A stretch of 64,000 bases of DNA from Nitrospirota bacterium (GCA_016212095.1 JACRHH010000002.1:1-64000), one strand, 5' to 3'. Positions 51,802-61,364 are shown, numbered from the stretch's first letter. Notes: generated by a model from the letters alone, not told the origin. Numbers and translations: made by a program.

Positions 51802-52794
51802 TTACGATTTCGGGGCCATAACGCGAACCGTCACGCGGCGGTTCACCTTGCGTCCGTCCTTTGTCTTGTTGCTCTCGACAGGATTCCTGTCGCCCATGCC
51901 GAACTTGTAAACCCGGTAGAGGCTCACGCCCTTTTCACCTGCAAGATAAAGCATCGCGCTCTTTACACGCTTTTCGCTGAGCGCAAGATTGTATGCGGGC
52001 GAGCCGGTTCCATCTGTGTAGCCTTCCAATAACACCACGGCGTTCTTGTTTCCGGCGGCAAGAGCGGCCACCTCATCGAGCGCCGCCTTTGCCTCGGCGG
52101 CAAGTTCTGTTTTATTGAAGCCAAACAGAAGCTGAACCGTTTTCACTTCATCGTAGGCATTGCGGTCGCGGAAGGCGATGCGGAGTTCATCGCTGGCCTG
52201 ATTCGCCTTTTCCGACATATGCCTGGCCTGCGCCGCCAGTTCCTGCGCCTGAGCCGCAAGCTCACGCGCCTGACGCGCCGCCTCTCTGGCCTCAAGGCCG
52301 ATCAGCCGAGCCTCGCTCACCCGTGAATCGATGCCCGCAAGGCGTTCGTCGGATACGTTGCCGCCAGCCGCATTGCCGGAAGCTCCGGGCTGCGCCTGAA
52401 CAGCGCCTGAGGCAACAGGGGCCGGTGCGGCAATTTTCTCCGGCGCGCTGTCCGCAGTCTGCGGCGCGAAATCCATCGAACGGCTTATGCGCTCGGTACG
52501 ATTTTCACCTCCGGCGCTAACGGCATTTGCCGCCGCGGCCTGCTCGCGCTCCATCCGCGCGCGCTCGGCGCGTTCAAGCGCATCCACGCGCCCCGCAAGC
52601 GTTTTGTGGGAATCGGACACCTCGCCCACCTTTTTCATGATCACGCGGCGGTCTTCATCGCGCTCTGTGTTTATCCGCTCCTCAAGGCTGGAGATTTCCT
52701 GCTTGACGAAGTCGTTGGTTGCGCAGCCTCCAAGCGCAAGCAGCGCAACACCGGCCAACGCCGCCGTAATTTTTCCTATCGAAAAATCTCTCAT
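51802..52794 (-). CDS. OmpA-family peptidoglycan-binding lipoprotein
   Basis: A 330-residue envelope protein. Starting at 52794, the signal ends in the lipobox LALGGC (Cys about 23). A long helical, Ala/Glu-rich region (about 30-215) with coiled-coil repeats such as AREAARQARELAAQAQELAA follows. The C-terminal OmpA domain (about 225-330) has LLFGFNKTEL, the peptidoglycan-binding EGYTDGTGSPAYNLALSEKR (Asp and Arg contact DAP) and RKVNRRVTVRV. It should tether outer membrane and cell wall. The longer frame upstream lacks support. Confidence 0.92.
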   Translation of the reverse strand: MRDFSIGKITAALAGVALLALGGCATNDFVKQEISSLEERINTERDEDRRVIMKKVGEVSDSHKTLAGRVDALERAERARMEREQAAAANAVSAGGENRTERISRSMDFAPQTADSAPEKIAAPAPVASGAVQAQPGASGNAAGGNVSDERLAGIDSRVSEARLIGLEAREAARQARELAAQAQELAAQARHMSEKANQASDELRIAFRDRNAYDEVKTVQLLFGFNKTELAAEAKAALDEVAALAAGNKNAVVLLEGYTDGTGSPAYNLALSEKRVKSAMLYLAGEKGVSLYRVYKFGMGDRNPVESNKTKDGRKVNRRVTVRVMAPKS

Positions 52795-52990
52795 GTTTTT
52801 GTCTGTCCTCCCTGCAAACTGCTTGCCAATATCGTCTAAACCCATTGCATTAGCAGTGAAATCCTAACAACAGCATATATCATTGTCAAGGAATAAACAG
52901 TAATATTCGCGTAAACGGCATATGATTTTACTTTTAGCTTTATCATGTGGTAAAAACAGGCTTCACTTTAAGCATCGGAGACGCATAATC

Positions 52991-54247
52991 ATGGACTATT
53001 TCAATTACCGGCGTGGCAAGCTCTTCGCCGAAGATGTGGATATACAGGCGATAGCCGAAAAGGTCGGCACGCCGTTCTACGTTTACAGCCATCGCACGAT
53101 AACGCGCCATATTAACGCCGTTCGCGACGCCTTTAGCGGACACCCGCACATCGTCTGCTACGCGCTGAAGGCCAATTCCAACGGAGCGCTTCTTCGCATC
53201 TTCGCAAGGGAAGGATTCGGCGGAGACATCGTTTCCGGCGGCGAGCTTTTCCGCGCGCGCAAGGCCGGCATTCCGTCAAAGAAAATCGTGTATGCTGGCG
53301 TGGGCAAAACCGGGCCGGAAATCCGAGCGGCGCTCAAGGCCGGAATCCTGATGTTCAACGTGGAGAGCAACGACGAGCTTCGCGCAATAGACCGCATCGC
53401 CGCGTCGATGAAAAAGCGCGCGCCTGTTGCGCTTCGCGTGAACCCGGACATCGACGCAGGAACGCACCCGTACATAACCACCGGCATGAAAAAATACAAG
53501 TTCGGCATTCCGGTTGACGAAGCGCTCGAAAGCTACAGGCTTGCCAAGTCACTGAAAAACATAGAGATTGTCGGAGTGCAGAAGCATATCGGCTCGCAGC
53601 TTACCGAAATGCGCCCGTTTGTGGAATCGGCGGAGCGCATAGTTTCGTTCGTCGAGCGCCTGCGCTCAGAGGGAATCGGCATCAAATACCTCGACATGGG
53701 CGGCGGCCTCGGCATCCGCTACGACGACGAGACGCCGCCGGAGCCGCATGAGCTTCTAAACCGGCTGATTCCGCTGGTGAAACATACCAGCTGCACGCTG
53801 ATAATTGAGCCGGGCCGCTCGATCATCGGAAACGCCGGAATGCTGGTGACAAGCGTTCTGTACCTGAAAAGCAACGACCAGAAGAATTTCGTCATCGTGG
53901 ACGCCGGCATGAACGACCTCGTGCGCCCAAGCCTCTACGACGCGTTTCACAAGATCGAGCCGGTGGCGAAGAAGAGACGCGCGGAAATCAAGGCCGATAT
54001 CGTGGGGCCGATATGCGAATCCGGCGATTTCATCGCGCGCGACCGCATGATTCAGGAGATGCGCGCTGGCGAGCTTCTTGCCGTTCGTTCGGCTGGGGCC
54101 TACGGGTTTTCGATGTCGTCGAACTACAACTCGCGCCCCCGTCCGGCGGAAGTGCTGGTTGACGGCGACAAATTCCACGTCATCAGAAAGCGGGAACGCA
54201 TCGAGGACTTGATAGCTCACGAGCAGATTCCGGCTTTTTTGAAATAG
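52991..54247 (+). CDS. lysA: Diaminopimelate decarboxylase
   Basis: PLP enzyme (fold type III) converting meso-DAP to lysine. The lysine binding PLP is Lys60 (CYALKANSN), HIGSQL supplies the His, and the glycine-rich LDMGGGLGIRY binds phosphate. The substrate motifs EPGRSI and CESGDFIA are present. The start at 52991 gives MDYFNYRRGKLF and 418 residues, with GGAGA upstream. It is first in lysA-dapF-dapA, a lysine and cell-wall precursor operon. Confidence 0.96.
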   Translation: MDYFNYRRGKLFAEDVDIQAIAEKVGTPFYVYSHRTITRHINAVRDAFSGHPHIVCYALKANSNGALLRIFAREGFGGDIVSGGELFRARKAGIPSKKIVYAGVGKTGPEIRAALKAGILMFNVESNDELRAIDRIAASMKKRAPVALRVNPDIDAGTHPYITTGMKKYKFGIPVDEALESYRLAKSLKNIEIVGVQKHIGSQLTEMRPFVESAERIVSFVERLRSEGIGIKYLDMGGGLGIRYDDETPPEPHELLNRLIPLVKHTSCTLIIEPGRSIIGNAGMLVTSVLYLKSNDQKNFVIVDAGMNDLVRPSLYDAFHKIEPVAKKRRAEIKADIVGPICESGDFIARDRMIQEMRAGELLAVRSAGAYGFSMSSNYNSRPRPAEVLVDGDKFHVIRKRERIEDLIAHEQIPAFLK

Positions 54248-54256
54248 GGAGCCAGC

Positions 54257-55096
54257 ATGAATCTTGATTTCACAAAAATGCACGGAACCGGCAACGATTT
54301 CATCCTTATCGACTGCCGCCCGGATGAAACAGCCGCGCTTTTTAATCATCCCGCCGACGCCGAACGAATCGCCCGAACTCTCTGCGAGCGCCGCTTCGGA
54401 GTGGGCGCCGACCAGATGCTTCTGCTTTACGATTCGCCGCGCGCCGACTTCCGCATGGTGATTCTGAACGCCGACGGAAGCGAGGTGGAGATGTGCGGAA
54501 ACGGCATCCGCTGCTTCGCCAAATACTTGTGGGAGCGCGGCATGTCGTCGAAGGAGACGCTCGACATCGAAACCGGCGCGGGCATAATCAGGCCGCGCAT
54601 GGACGGCGATCTGGTGCGCGTTGACATGGGCGAGCCGATTCTGGACGGCCCGCGCATTCCGGTGAATATCGAAGGGCATGTCACGGATCATCCGATCGAA
54701 TCAGTCGATAAAAAATTCAACATGACGTGCGTTTCGATGGGCAACCCGCACGCCGTGATTTTTGTTGACGATGTGGATAATTTCCCGGTGGAAAAATACG
54801 GGCCGCCCATTGAAAACTCGCCGCTATTTCCGCGCCGCACGAACGTTGAATTCGTGCAGGTTCTGTCCGGGCGCGAGATAAAGATGCGTGTTTGGGAGCG
54901 CGGTTCGGGCGAGACGCTTGCCTGCGGAACCGGCGCGTGCGCGGCGGCGGTTGCGTCGCATATCAACAAGTTCACCGGGCGCGATGTAAAGGTGCGTCTT
55001 CGCGGCGGCGAGCTTCATATCCGCTGGGACGGCAATAACCGCGTATTCATGTCGGGCCCGGCTGTCGAGGTTTTTCAGGGAGTCGTAACCGTATAA
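54257..55096 (+). CDS. dapF: Diaminopimelate epimerase
   Basis: Interconverts LL- and meso-DAP without cofactor, using two cysteines. Cys80 lies in EMCGNGIRCFAKY, and the second is in LACGTGACAAAVA. N-terminal KMHGTGNDFILID is standard. 279 residues is the usual size. GGGAG lies 5 nt before the ATG, 10 bp after lysA. dapA follows after 45 bp. Confidence 0.97.
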   Translation: MNLDFTKMHGTGNDFILIDCRPDETAALFNHPADAERIARTLCERRFGVGADQMLLLYDSPRADFRMVILNADGSEVEMCGNGIRCFAKYLWERGMSSKETLDIETGAGIIRPRMDGDLVRVDMGEPILDGPRIPVNIEGHVTDHPIESVDKKFNMTCVSMGNPHAVIFVDDVDNFPVEKYGPPIENSPLFPRRTNVEFVQVLSGREIKMRVWERGSGETLACGTGACAAAVASHINKFTGRDVKVRLRGGELHIRWDGNNRVFMSGPAVEVFQGVVTV

Positions 55097-55141
55097 TTGC
55101 GGTATAATACGCCTCATCACAATTCAAGGAGGACTTGTCAC

Positions 55142-56020
55142 ATGTTCGAGGGCTCAATAGTAGCGATTGTCACGCCATTCAAGAAGGGAAAGGTGGACGA
55201 GCCCGCCTTGAAAAAACTCGTCGAATGGCACATCAAGGAAGGAACCGACGCCATCGTGCCATGCGGCACAACCGGCGAATCGGCCACGCTCGACTACGAC
55301 GAGCATATAAACGTAATAGACATCGTGGTGAAGACAGTCAACAAGCGCATTCCGGTTATCGCCGGAACCGGCGCGAACGCCACCGACGAGACGATCATGA
55401 TAACGAAGCGGGCGATGGAGGTTGGCGCAGACGGCGCGCTTCTGGTCTCGCCGTATTACAACAAGCCAACGCAGGAAGGCCTTTTCAGGCATTACAAGGC
55501 CGTGGCCGACGCCGTTAAAAAATTTCCGCTGGTGCTCTACAACGTGCCGGGCAGAACGGCGATGAACATGATCCCGTCAACCGTGGCCCGGCTTGCCGAG
55601 ATAAAGAATATCGTGGCTATCAAGGAAGCCACCGGCGACATGCGTCAGGCCAGCGACCTTCTGCGCCTCTGCCCGAAGGATTTCAACATCATCTCCGGCG
55701 ACGACTTCACCACGTTTACAATGGCGATGCTCGGCGGAAAGGGCGTGATCTCGGTTGTGGCGAACGTCATGCCGGGCGCTGTTGCCAAGATGATGGACGC
55801 GCTGAAGGCCGGAAACATCGACGAGGCCAGAAGCATCCACTTCATGCTGGAAGAGCTTAACGCCGCCATGTTCATCGAGACGAACCCGATTCCGGTGAAA
55901 ACCGCGCTTGCGATGATGGGCAAGATCAAGGAAGAGTTCAGGCTTCCGCTCTGCGAGATGTCGCCGGACAACCGCGCGAAGCTTGAAGCGGTGATGAAGA
56001 AGTACGAATTGATTAAATAA
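55142..56020 (+). CDS. dapA: 4-hydroxy-tetrahydrodipicolinate synthase
   Basis: Condenses pyruvate with aspartate semialdehyde, the first committed lysine/DAP step. TIM-barrel of 292 residues with GTTGESATL, Tyr133 (LYNVPGRTA) and Schiff-base Lys161 (VAIKEATGD). The start at 55142 has AGGAGG 9 nt upstream. A TATAAT hexamer occurs upstream (about 55101), so an internal promoter is possible. A family-A palindrome follows the stop. Confidence 0.97.
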   Translation: MFEGSIVAIVTPFKKGKVDEPALKKLVEWHIKEGTDAIVPCGTTGESATLDYDEHINVIDIVVKTVNKRIPVIAGTGANATDETIMITKRAMEVGADGALLVSPYYNKPTQEGLFRHYKAVADAVKKFPLVLYNVPGRTAMNMIPSTVARLAEIKNIVAIKEATGDMRQASDLLRLCPKDFNIISGDDFTTFTMAMLGGKGVISVVANVMPGAVAKMMDALKAGNIDEARSIHFMLEELNAAMFIETNPIPVKTALAMMGKIKEEFRLPLCEMSPDNRAKLEAVMKKYELIK

Positions 56021-56047
56021 TTCCCGTTCATTACAAATCTGGCGTAG

Positions 56048-56073
56048 TAGGGGCGGTTCGCGAACCGCCCCTA
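56048..56073. repeat. Dispersed G/C palindrome (family A), copy 4
   Basis: Perfect 26-bp palindrome with half-site TAGGGGCGGTTCG, followed by CAGTTTG. It separates dapA from the DsrE-like gene on the same strand. The 24-bp core is identical to the copy at 27460. Confidence 0.85.
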
Positions 56074-56097
56074 CAGTTTGTTAAAGGAGAACCCACC

Positions 56098-56466
56098 ATG
56101 GAAAACAAGGAATTCGTTTTCATAATCACCCATTCATACGACGACCCGGCGAAGGCCGCCGCCGCTTTTCAGCTTGCCACCAACATGCTGGCGTTCGATG
56201 CCAAGATTGATTTCTTCCTCTTGAACGAGGGGGCGTTTATCGCAAAGAAGGGGTTTGTGGAAAGCGTGAGCTGGCAGAAGGGTTTCTCGCCGCTCAAGGA
56301 TCTGGTGAAGACCGTCACCGAGGATTTCGGCTGCAAGCTATACGTCTGCGCGTCCTGCGCCGATTCGTACGGCATGAAGAAGGACGACATGATAGACGCC
56401 GCCGAGATTAAGCCCGGCTCGTATCTGGGCGAGCTTCTGATGTCGCGTCAGAACGTTACGTTCTAG
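56098..56466 (+). CDS. DsrE/DsrF-like sulfur-carrier family protein
   Basis: A 122-residue alpha/beta protein. FVFIITHSYDDPAKAAAAF, the small hydrophobic strand DAKIDFFLLNEGAF and the late cysteine strand LYVCASCADSYGM fit DsrE/DsrF/YchN-type proteins, where a Cys in the last motif carries sulfur. Two cysteines (VCASC) are close together here. AGGAGA precedes the ATG. It is 16 bp before aroD; the context gives no sulfur pathway. Confidence 0.8.
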   Translation: MENKEFVFIITHSYDDPAKAAAAFQLATNMLAFDAKIDFFLLNEGAFIAKKGFVESVSWQKGFSPLKDLVKTVTEDFGCKLYVCASCADSYGMKKDDMIDAAEIKPGSYLGELLMSRQNVTF

Positions 56467-56482
56467 CAGGGGGCGTTCCCGG

Positions 56483-57193
56483 ATGCTGAAACTTGGGCCT
56501 GTTGAGCTTGGCTCAAAACCGGCGGTTATCGCCGTTGTTGCCGATGCGAAGGATGTTTCGTCGCTATCGGCAAACATGCTGGATTCGATAGATATATTCG
56601 AGGTTCGGGCCGACATGTTCAAGGACTGCTCGGTGTCCAGCCTACGGCATGTTGTTGAAAAATGCCGCGCGCTCGGCAAGGGCGTGCTTCTGACCGTCAG
56701 AAGCCGCGATGAGGGCGGAAGGCGCGAGATGACAGACACCGAGCGGCTGGAACTCTATCTTTTCCTGCTGGACAACTGCGACGGCGTTGACATCGAGGTG
56801 GCGTCCGCATCGCTCTGGCCGCACATGAAGAAGGCGTGCAAGCGAGGCGGCAAGCTCCTGATCGGCTCATTTCACGACTTCGACGGCACGCCTGCGGATG
56901 CGGCGCTCGAAGCGATGTTCAAAAAATGCCGGAAACAGGGGGGCGACATCTTCAAGACGGCCTGCATGGCGCACACGCAGGAAGACCTTGGGCGGCTGCT
57001 ATGTTTCACGCTTGCCCACAAAAACGACAACGTGATCACGCTTTCGATGGGAACCGTGGGGCTGATTTCGCGGGTGGCGGCCCCGGCTCTGGGGTCGCTT
57101 GCAACATACGGCTACCTGTCGCAATCGGCCGCGCCAGGCCAGCTTTCATGCGCCGAGCTGGTTAAATACCTCAAGGTGTTCGCCGCGAGATAA
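56483..57193 (+). CDS. aroD: 3-dehydroquinate dehydratase, type I
   Basis: Shikimate-pathway enzyme with a Schiff-base lysine. The 236 residues form a TIM barrel with EVRADMF (Glu), TVRSRDEGG, GSFHDF (catalytic His) and DIFKTACMA (Schiff-base Lys), then LSMGTVGLISRV at the phosphate-like end. No shikimate dehydrogenase domain is fused. GGGGG upstream of the ATG at 9-nt spacing. It converges with speE. Confidence 0.94.
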   Translation: MLKLGPVELGSKPAVIAVVADAKDVSSLSANMLDSIDIFEVRADMFKDCSVSSLRHVVEKCRALGKGVLLTVRSRDEGGRREMTDTERLELYLFLLDNCDGVDIEVASASLWPHMKKACKRGGKLLIGSFHDFDGTPADAALEAMFKKCRKQGGDIFKTACMAHTQEDLGRLLCFTLAHKNDNVITLSMGTVGLISRVAAPALGSLATYGYLSQSAAPGQLSCAELVKYLKVFAAR

Positions 57194-57217
57194 GGGGCTT
57201 ATTTCCTCCGGCTTCAG

Positions 57218-58033
57218 TCAACACCCTTTTGCATTCCTCTCCGACAGAAACGCCCGCGCATGGGTTTCGGCGTCGTAATACCGCGTTTTCACCTCAAACG
57301 CCCGGCAAGCCGCCGCCGGATGATGCTTGCGAGACGCTACGCAATACGTCCACGCGCCGCCCGGCCATGAGGCAACCGGCGCGGTATAAAGCCCGGAGGC
57401 CGGAAACAGAGCGTCAACCGTCCGTTTAACATCCGCAATCGCCTTCGCATGGAATATCAGCGAGCCAACCGGAATGACGAACATGCCGTCGTCGTTCAGC
57501 GCGTCGAAAACAGACCGGAAAAAATCGTCGGTGTAAAGGCTTTGGGCAAATCCGCTCATGTCGGCGGTATCGACCATTATCACGTCCATTCGGCATTCCG
57601 GAGCCTTAACAAACTCCGCGCCGTCCATGAATACGGTTTCGGTGCGCTTGTCGTTTAGCGCGGCGGCGTATTCCGGAAAGAAACTTTTAGCCGCGTCAAT
57701 GATCTCCTCGTCAATTTCCACAAGATAGAGCTTCTCGACCGACGCGTGTTTTAAGACCTCATTGGCAGTCGCGCAGTCGCCGCCGCCGATGACGGCCACG
57801 GTTTTCGGAGCCGGATGCGCGTGAAGCGCCACATGCGCCAGCATCTCGTGATTGAAATGAGCGTCTGCCGTGGCAAGCTGAACCGCGCCGTCGAGCACAA
57901 GCATACGGCCCAAGCCACGGCTCTCCGCCACCACAATCTCCTGAAACGCGCTTTGACTGCGATGAAGAATCGACTCTATTTCGCAGGAATACTCAACCGG
58001 CGAACCGGGGTCGTTGTGTGTCAGACGAATCAT
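57218..58033 (-). CDS. speE: Polyamine aminopropyltransferase (spermidine synthase)
   Basis: Transfers aminopropyl from decarboxylated SAM to putrescine. Motifs: SESRGLGRMLVLDG, NHEMLAHVAL, GGGDCATANEVLKH (SAM-binding loop, GGGDGG in most members) and VDTADMSGFAQSLY for the active-site loop. I place the start at the ATG 58033 with GGAAGG upstream; ATG 58042 is an alternative, giving 274 residues. It lies 16 bp after the ornithine decarboxylase-like gene, supporting a joint putrescine-to-spermidine pathway; speD is not in the window. Confidence 0.9.
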   Translation of the reverse strand: MIRLTHNDPGSPVEYSCEIESILHRSQSAFQEIVVAESRGLGRMLVLDGAVQLATADAHFNHEMLAHVALHAHPAPKTVAVIGGGDCATANEVLKHASVEKLYLVEIDEEIIDAAKSFFPEYAAALNDKRTETVFMDGAEFVKAPECRMDVIMVDTADMSGFAQSLYTDDFFRSVFDALNDDGMFVIPVGSLIFHAKAIADVKRTVDALFPASGLYTAPVASWPGGAWTYCVASRKHHPAAACRAFEVKTRYYDAETHARAFLSERNAKGC

Positions 58034-58049
58034 GCGCCGCATCCTTCCT

Positions 58050-59219
58050 CTAAAGCAATATCGTTTTCGGAATCGAAAAACCGTTGAATTCCGAGGCGTA
58101 GCACGTTGTGTACGCGCCGCAGCCAAGCACAAGCATCCGGTCGCCCACTTCCGGATGCGGCAGGCGCACGCCCTTGTCGATCACGTCGAAGCTGTCGCAG
58201 CTTGGGCCGGAAAGCGTCCATTCCTTCATCTGGCCAGTCACCGGGCCGGAACTTTCCGAAAGCCATGTGTAGCGGATTCCGCCCACGCCCTCCATCAGTC
58301 CGTTGAATACGCCAACGTCAACATACATCCAGTTTTCGTCGATGCGACAGGCGGTTCCATGAACCGAGGTGACGAATATTCCGGCGTCGCCAACCATGCC
58401 GCGCCCCGGCTCGATGAAGATGCGGATGTCGGGCGGAAAGAGCCGCGCAAGCTGCTCGTCAACCCTTCGCTCGATCGTCTCGATTTCGGCAACATCCTTG
58501 GTGTAGCGGATGGGATAGCCGCCGCCCAAATTCAGGATGGAAAGCTCCAGTCCGGCATCCCGCGCCATCTCCCAAAGCCGCGCGGCTTTTGAGAGCGCCA
58601 TGTCCCAGTTGTACGGATTGGTACACTGCGAGCCAACGTGAAACGTTATGCCGAGCGGGCGAATGCCCTTTTCACGCGCGTAAATCAGAAGCGCCAGCGC
58701 TTCCTCTGTCTCAACGCCAAACTTGCGGCTCAGCGGCCATTCGCTTCCCTCGTTCGGAACTGTAAGCCGAATATAAACCCCGCACGAAGGGTGCAGCCGC
58801 GCAAGCTTGTCGATCTCGTCGCGGCTGTCGAAGCTGAAATGCGTAACCCCGGCTGACGCCGCTTCGGCGATGAACTTCTCGGTCTTCATCGGGTTGCTGG
58901 ATATGATCTTCTCAGGCGGCACGCCAAGCTCCAGAAGCCCGCGAAGCTCGCCGCCGGAGGCTATCTCGAAGCCCAGGCCCATGCCGTGAAGCATCGCGAG
59001 GATCTCCGGATGGGTGTTCGCCTTCACGGCGTAATAGACCTCGGCCCGGCGGATGTTGCGCCCGATCAGCCGCGCCTTGCGGGCGATGCGATCCTTGTCC
59101 ATCACCAGATACGGCGTTGGCTCGTCGGGGTGCGCGTTCATGAAGTCGAGGCATTTTTTTATGGTGGAGCGCACGTTGATTCCGGGTGGAATCGCGCTTA
59201 AATCAAATCGTTTTTTCAT
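58050..59219 (-). CDS. Ornithine/lysine decarboxylase-like PLP enzyme (fold III)
   Basis: A 389-residue alanine-racemase-fold decarboxylase. PLP-Lys66 lies in VYYAVKANTH. FHVGSQC supplies His, ILNLGGGYPIRY and EPGRGMVG bind phosphate, and GPSCDSFDV carries the Cys and Asp diagnostic of ornithine decarboxylases of eukaryotic type rather than DAP decarboxylases. It should make putrescine (or cadaverine). The start at 59219 is the Met of MKKRFD. It is adjacent to speE and to the unknown 233-residue protein (4 bp upstream). Confidence 0.9.
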   Translation of the reverse strand: MKKRFDLSAIPPGINVRSTIKKCLDFMNAHPDEPTPYLVMDKDRIARKARLIGRNIRRAEVYYAVKANTHPEILAMLHGMGLGFEIASGGELRGLLELGVPPEKIISSNPMKTEKFIAEAASAGVTHFSFDSRDEIDKLARLHPSCGVYIRLTVPNEGSEWPLSRKFGVETEEALALLIYAREKGIRPLGITFHVGSQCTNPYNWDMALSKAARLWEMARDAGLELSILNLGGGYPIRYTKDVAEIETIERRVDEQLARLFPPDIRIFIEPGRGMVGDAGIFVTSVHGTACRIDENWMYVDVGVFNGLMEGVGGIRYTWLSESSGPVTGQMKEWTLSGPSCDSFDVIDKGVRLPHPEVGDRMLVLGCGAYTTCYASEFNGFSIPKTILL

Positions 59220-59223
59220 GGCT

Positions 59224-59925
59224 CTATTTCGACTGCTGCCTTCCTGCAAGCAGCCGTTTGGAAGCGGCGCGCACAAGTTCAGGCACGTTTTTGTTCTTTT
59301 CAATTCGCACAAGATCACCTTTGTTGATACGGCTTATGAAATTCATAGAGACGCCGGGCGGGGTCTTCGGGTTGGTCACAAGCGCAAGGATTATGGCGTA
59401 GTTCTTCACCCATTCCCTGTTTTTGGCTATGATGCGAAGCACGTCTTCCGCGATGTTGCGGTTTTTAGCGATAAGCTCAATCTCGCTGTCGGTGAGCTTC
59501 GGATTGGCCATCACGGTCTTTACGACTTCCTTGTTCGAATCCTTGATGAGCAGATTTCTTACATCGCGTCCGCCGCGCATCGCAAGCTGAATTCGGTCGC
59601 CAACCTTCATGCGCTGAAGCGTCTGATACAGCGTCAGCGCGCGCTCCTCGGCTGGCCGCGCGGTTTCGGCCTCGCGCTCGCGGTCGAGCACAGTGGCGCT
59701 TGGAGGCGGCATTCCCAGAAAAGCGCTTGCATCGCGGCGCACATCGTCGGGCGTGTTGAAATGATGCAGCATCAGAAGAAGCACATCGCGGCGGGCGCGG
59801 CAGGCTTCAAACGCCTCCCTGAAAAATCCGGGCGCGGTTGACTGCCCGGAGAAGAGTATCTCGAACGCCTCCCTCGAAAGCGAGCCCAGATCGAGCCCTA
59901 TCTGCAATACTTCGTTTTCAGCCAT
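59224..59925 (-). CDS. Conserved protein with helical repeats, unknown function
   Basis: A 233-residue soluble protein. The C-terminal two thirds contain repeated helical segments of the sort [17 protein letters not shown], then [15 protein letters not shown] and [18 protein letters not shown], resembling a short leucine-rich or HEAT-like repeat array. I recall such proteins in delta-type bacteria, without known role. The start at 59925 has GAGGG 6 nt upstream and overlaps tlyA by 8 bp. It precedes the decarboxylase by 4 bp, so probably one operon. Confidence 0.75.
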   Translation of the reverse strand: MAENEVLQIGLDLGSLSREAFEILFSGQSTAPGFFREAFEACRARRDVLLLMLHHFNTPDDVRRDASAFLGMPPPSATVLDREREAETARPAEERALTLYQTLQRMKVGDRIQLAMRGGRDVRNLLIKDSNKEVVKTVMANPKLTDSEIELIAKNRNIAEDVLRIIAKNREWVKNYAIILALVTNPKTPPGVSMNFISRINKGDLVRIEKNKNVPELVRAASKRLLAGRQQSK

Positions 59926-60664
59926 TTGCAACCCTCTTTAGGCAGATCAGGAATTCCACGTTGCCCCGCGCGCCCCTTATCGGCGATTCGATGACTCCGC
60001 ATGAGGCAAGGCCGATCGATGCGGTAAACTCCTCGATTTCAGTCACAACGCGCCGCCTTTTCTCCTCGTCACGCACAATGCCGTTTTTCCCGACCTCGCC
60101 CTTTCCAACCTCAAACTGCGGCTTTATCAGGGCAATAATTGTACCATGACCGGCAAGGAATTCAGCGGCCTTCGGAAGCACAAGGCGCAGCGAAATGAAT
60201 GACACATCGATGACTACCAGGTCGATTACGGCATCGATTGCATCGCGACCAAGATGGCGAATGTTCGTTTTCTCCATCAGAGCTACACGCGGATCGTTCC
60301 GGAGCTTCCAGTCGAGCTGGCCGTAGCCCACATCAACCGCGAATACGCGGGATGCGCCGCGCTGCAAGAGGCAGTCGGTGAAGCCGCCGGTTGACGCGCC
60401 GATGTCCATGCAGGCGGCTCCGGCGCAATCGACTCCGAATGCATCCAGCGCGGCGGCAAGCTTCAATCCGCCGCGGCTCACATACGGCAGGTCTTCAAGC
60501 ACCTCGACCTCAGCGTCATCGGGAACCAGGTTTCCGGCCTTGTCGGCGCGCCGTCCGCCCACGGTCACGCGTCCGCCCATGATGAGCGCCTGAGCACGCT
60601 CACGGCTTTGGGCAAGCCCGCGTTCAACAATTAGCCTATCCAGGCGTAGTTTGGTTACAGACAT
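59918..60664 (-). CDS. tlyA: TlyA-family rRNA 2'-O-methyltransferase
   Basis: S4 domain plus FtsJ-like methyltransferase. The N-terminal S4 part reads [20 protein letters not shown] with [10 protein letters not shown], and the SAM motif is [20 protein letters not shown]; the catalytic K-D-K-E residues are represented by the Lys in SRGGLKL and DVSFISL. By family it methylates ribose in 16S/23S rRNA. Length 248 is normal. First gene of the run to the decarboxylase and speE. Confidence 0.93.
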   Translation of the reverse strand: MSVTKLRLDRLIVERGLAQSRERAQALIMGGRVTVGGRRADKAGNLVPDDAEVEVLEDLPYVSRGGLKLAAALDAFGVDCAGAACMDIGASTGGFTDCLLQRGASRVFAVDVGYGQLDWKLRNDPRVALMEKTNIRHLGRDAIDAVIDLVVIDVSFISLRLVLPKAAEFLAGHGTIIALIKPQFEVGKGEVGKNGIVRDEEKRRRVVTEIEEFTASIGLASCGVIESPIRGARGNVEFLICLKRVANG

Positions 60665-60990
60665 TCAGGCTTCAATAATAACGTAAAAATGACATGCTCT
60701 GCGCGTTCCGCCCCATTCTTGGGGGTCGGGCATCACATGCCGGCACCATAAGCTTTTAGTGTCAGCTTTTAGCTTGACTTGCGCACAATCTAAATACTAT
60801 GATGCCTGTGTTTTGAATTTCTACTTTATGCAACTGAGCAATCGCACTATGGCAAGTGAAACCGACATCATGGATTTTTCATCTTTCCACTACTTCATCA
60901 TGAGTCACAGGCTTTGTGAAATCCTGAGATTTCGGGATCGTCAAGACCGATTTCCCAGGAACATTATTTAAAAGAAAGGAGGTAAATCCG
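60665..60990. other. Gene-free stretch upstream of the triheme cytochrome
   Basis: 326 bp divergent between tlyA and the cytochrome. It is more AT-rich than the surroundings. It holds a sigma-70-like promoter at 60774-60803 and, next to the gene, a perfect ribosome binding site AAAGGAGGT. A 70-codon frame here (60759-60971) has neither ribosome site nor protein-like composition. Confidence 0.6.
60774..60803 (+). promoter_or_regulatory. Probable sigma-70 promoter of the triheme cytochrome
   Basis: TTGACT (60774-60779), 18-bp spacer and TATGAT (60798-60803). It leaves a leader of about 180 bases before the start codon. Confidence 0.55.
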
Positions 60991-61308
60991 ATGCGTAAAA
61001 TCATGTTCGCTATTGTTGCCATTATCGCGTTTGGCCTCGTCGGCACCGCTATGGCGGTTCCGCCGGGCAAGACTGTCGAGTTCGACGGCAAGGGCGGAGG
61101 CAAAGTTGTCTTTGACGGCAAGTCTCACGCCGAGAAGGGCAAGAAGTGCAACGACTGCCATCCTAAGATCTTCAAGATGAAGAAGGGAGCGGAAGCAGTA
61201 ACCATGAAAGACATCAACGCCGGCAAGTTCTGCGGAGCCTGCCACAACGGCAAGGATGCTTTTGATGCCAAGGCCGCCGATTCCTGCAAGAAGTGCCATC
61301 ACAAATAG
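60991..61308 (+). CDS. Triheme c7-type cytochrome, exported
   Basis: A 105-residue periplasmic electron carrier. A signal peptide covers 1-22 (LVGTAMA). Heme motifs are CNDCH (53-57), CGACH (81-85) and CKKCH (99-103). The family usually has FxHKxH before the first heme to supply two axial His; here FDGKSH keeps only His46 (Gly43 replaces the other). The Lys-rich mature part and MKDINAGKFCGACHNG fit the c(7)-type triheme domain. Perfect AAAGGAGGT lies 7 nt before the ATG, and a strong terminator follows, so it is a highly expressed single gene. Confidence 0.93.
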   Translation: MRKIMFAIVAIIAFGLVGTAMAVPPGKTVEFDGKGGGKVVFDGKSHAEKGKKCNDCHPKIFKMKKGAEAVTMKDINAGKFCGACHNGKDAFDAKAADSCKKCHHK

Positions 61309-61332
61309 GTTGAAAAACCCTTAAGTGAAAAC

Positions 61333-61364
61333 AAAAGGCCCGGTTAATTCCGGGCCTTTTTATT
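61333..61364 (+). terminator. Rho-independent terminator of the triheme cytochrome
   Basis: AAAAGGCCCGG and CCGGGCCTTTT flank TTAATT, followed by TATT. Confidence 0.92.

Noticed and set aside
60759-60971. 70-codon frame upstream of the cytochrome
   Set aside because: It begins before the promoter -35, lacks a ribosome site, and has no protein-like features.
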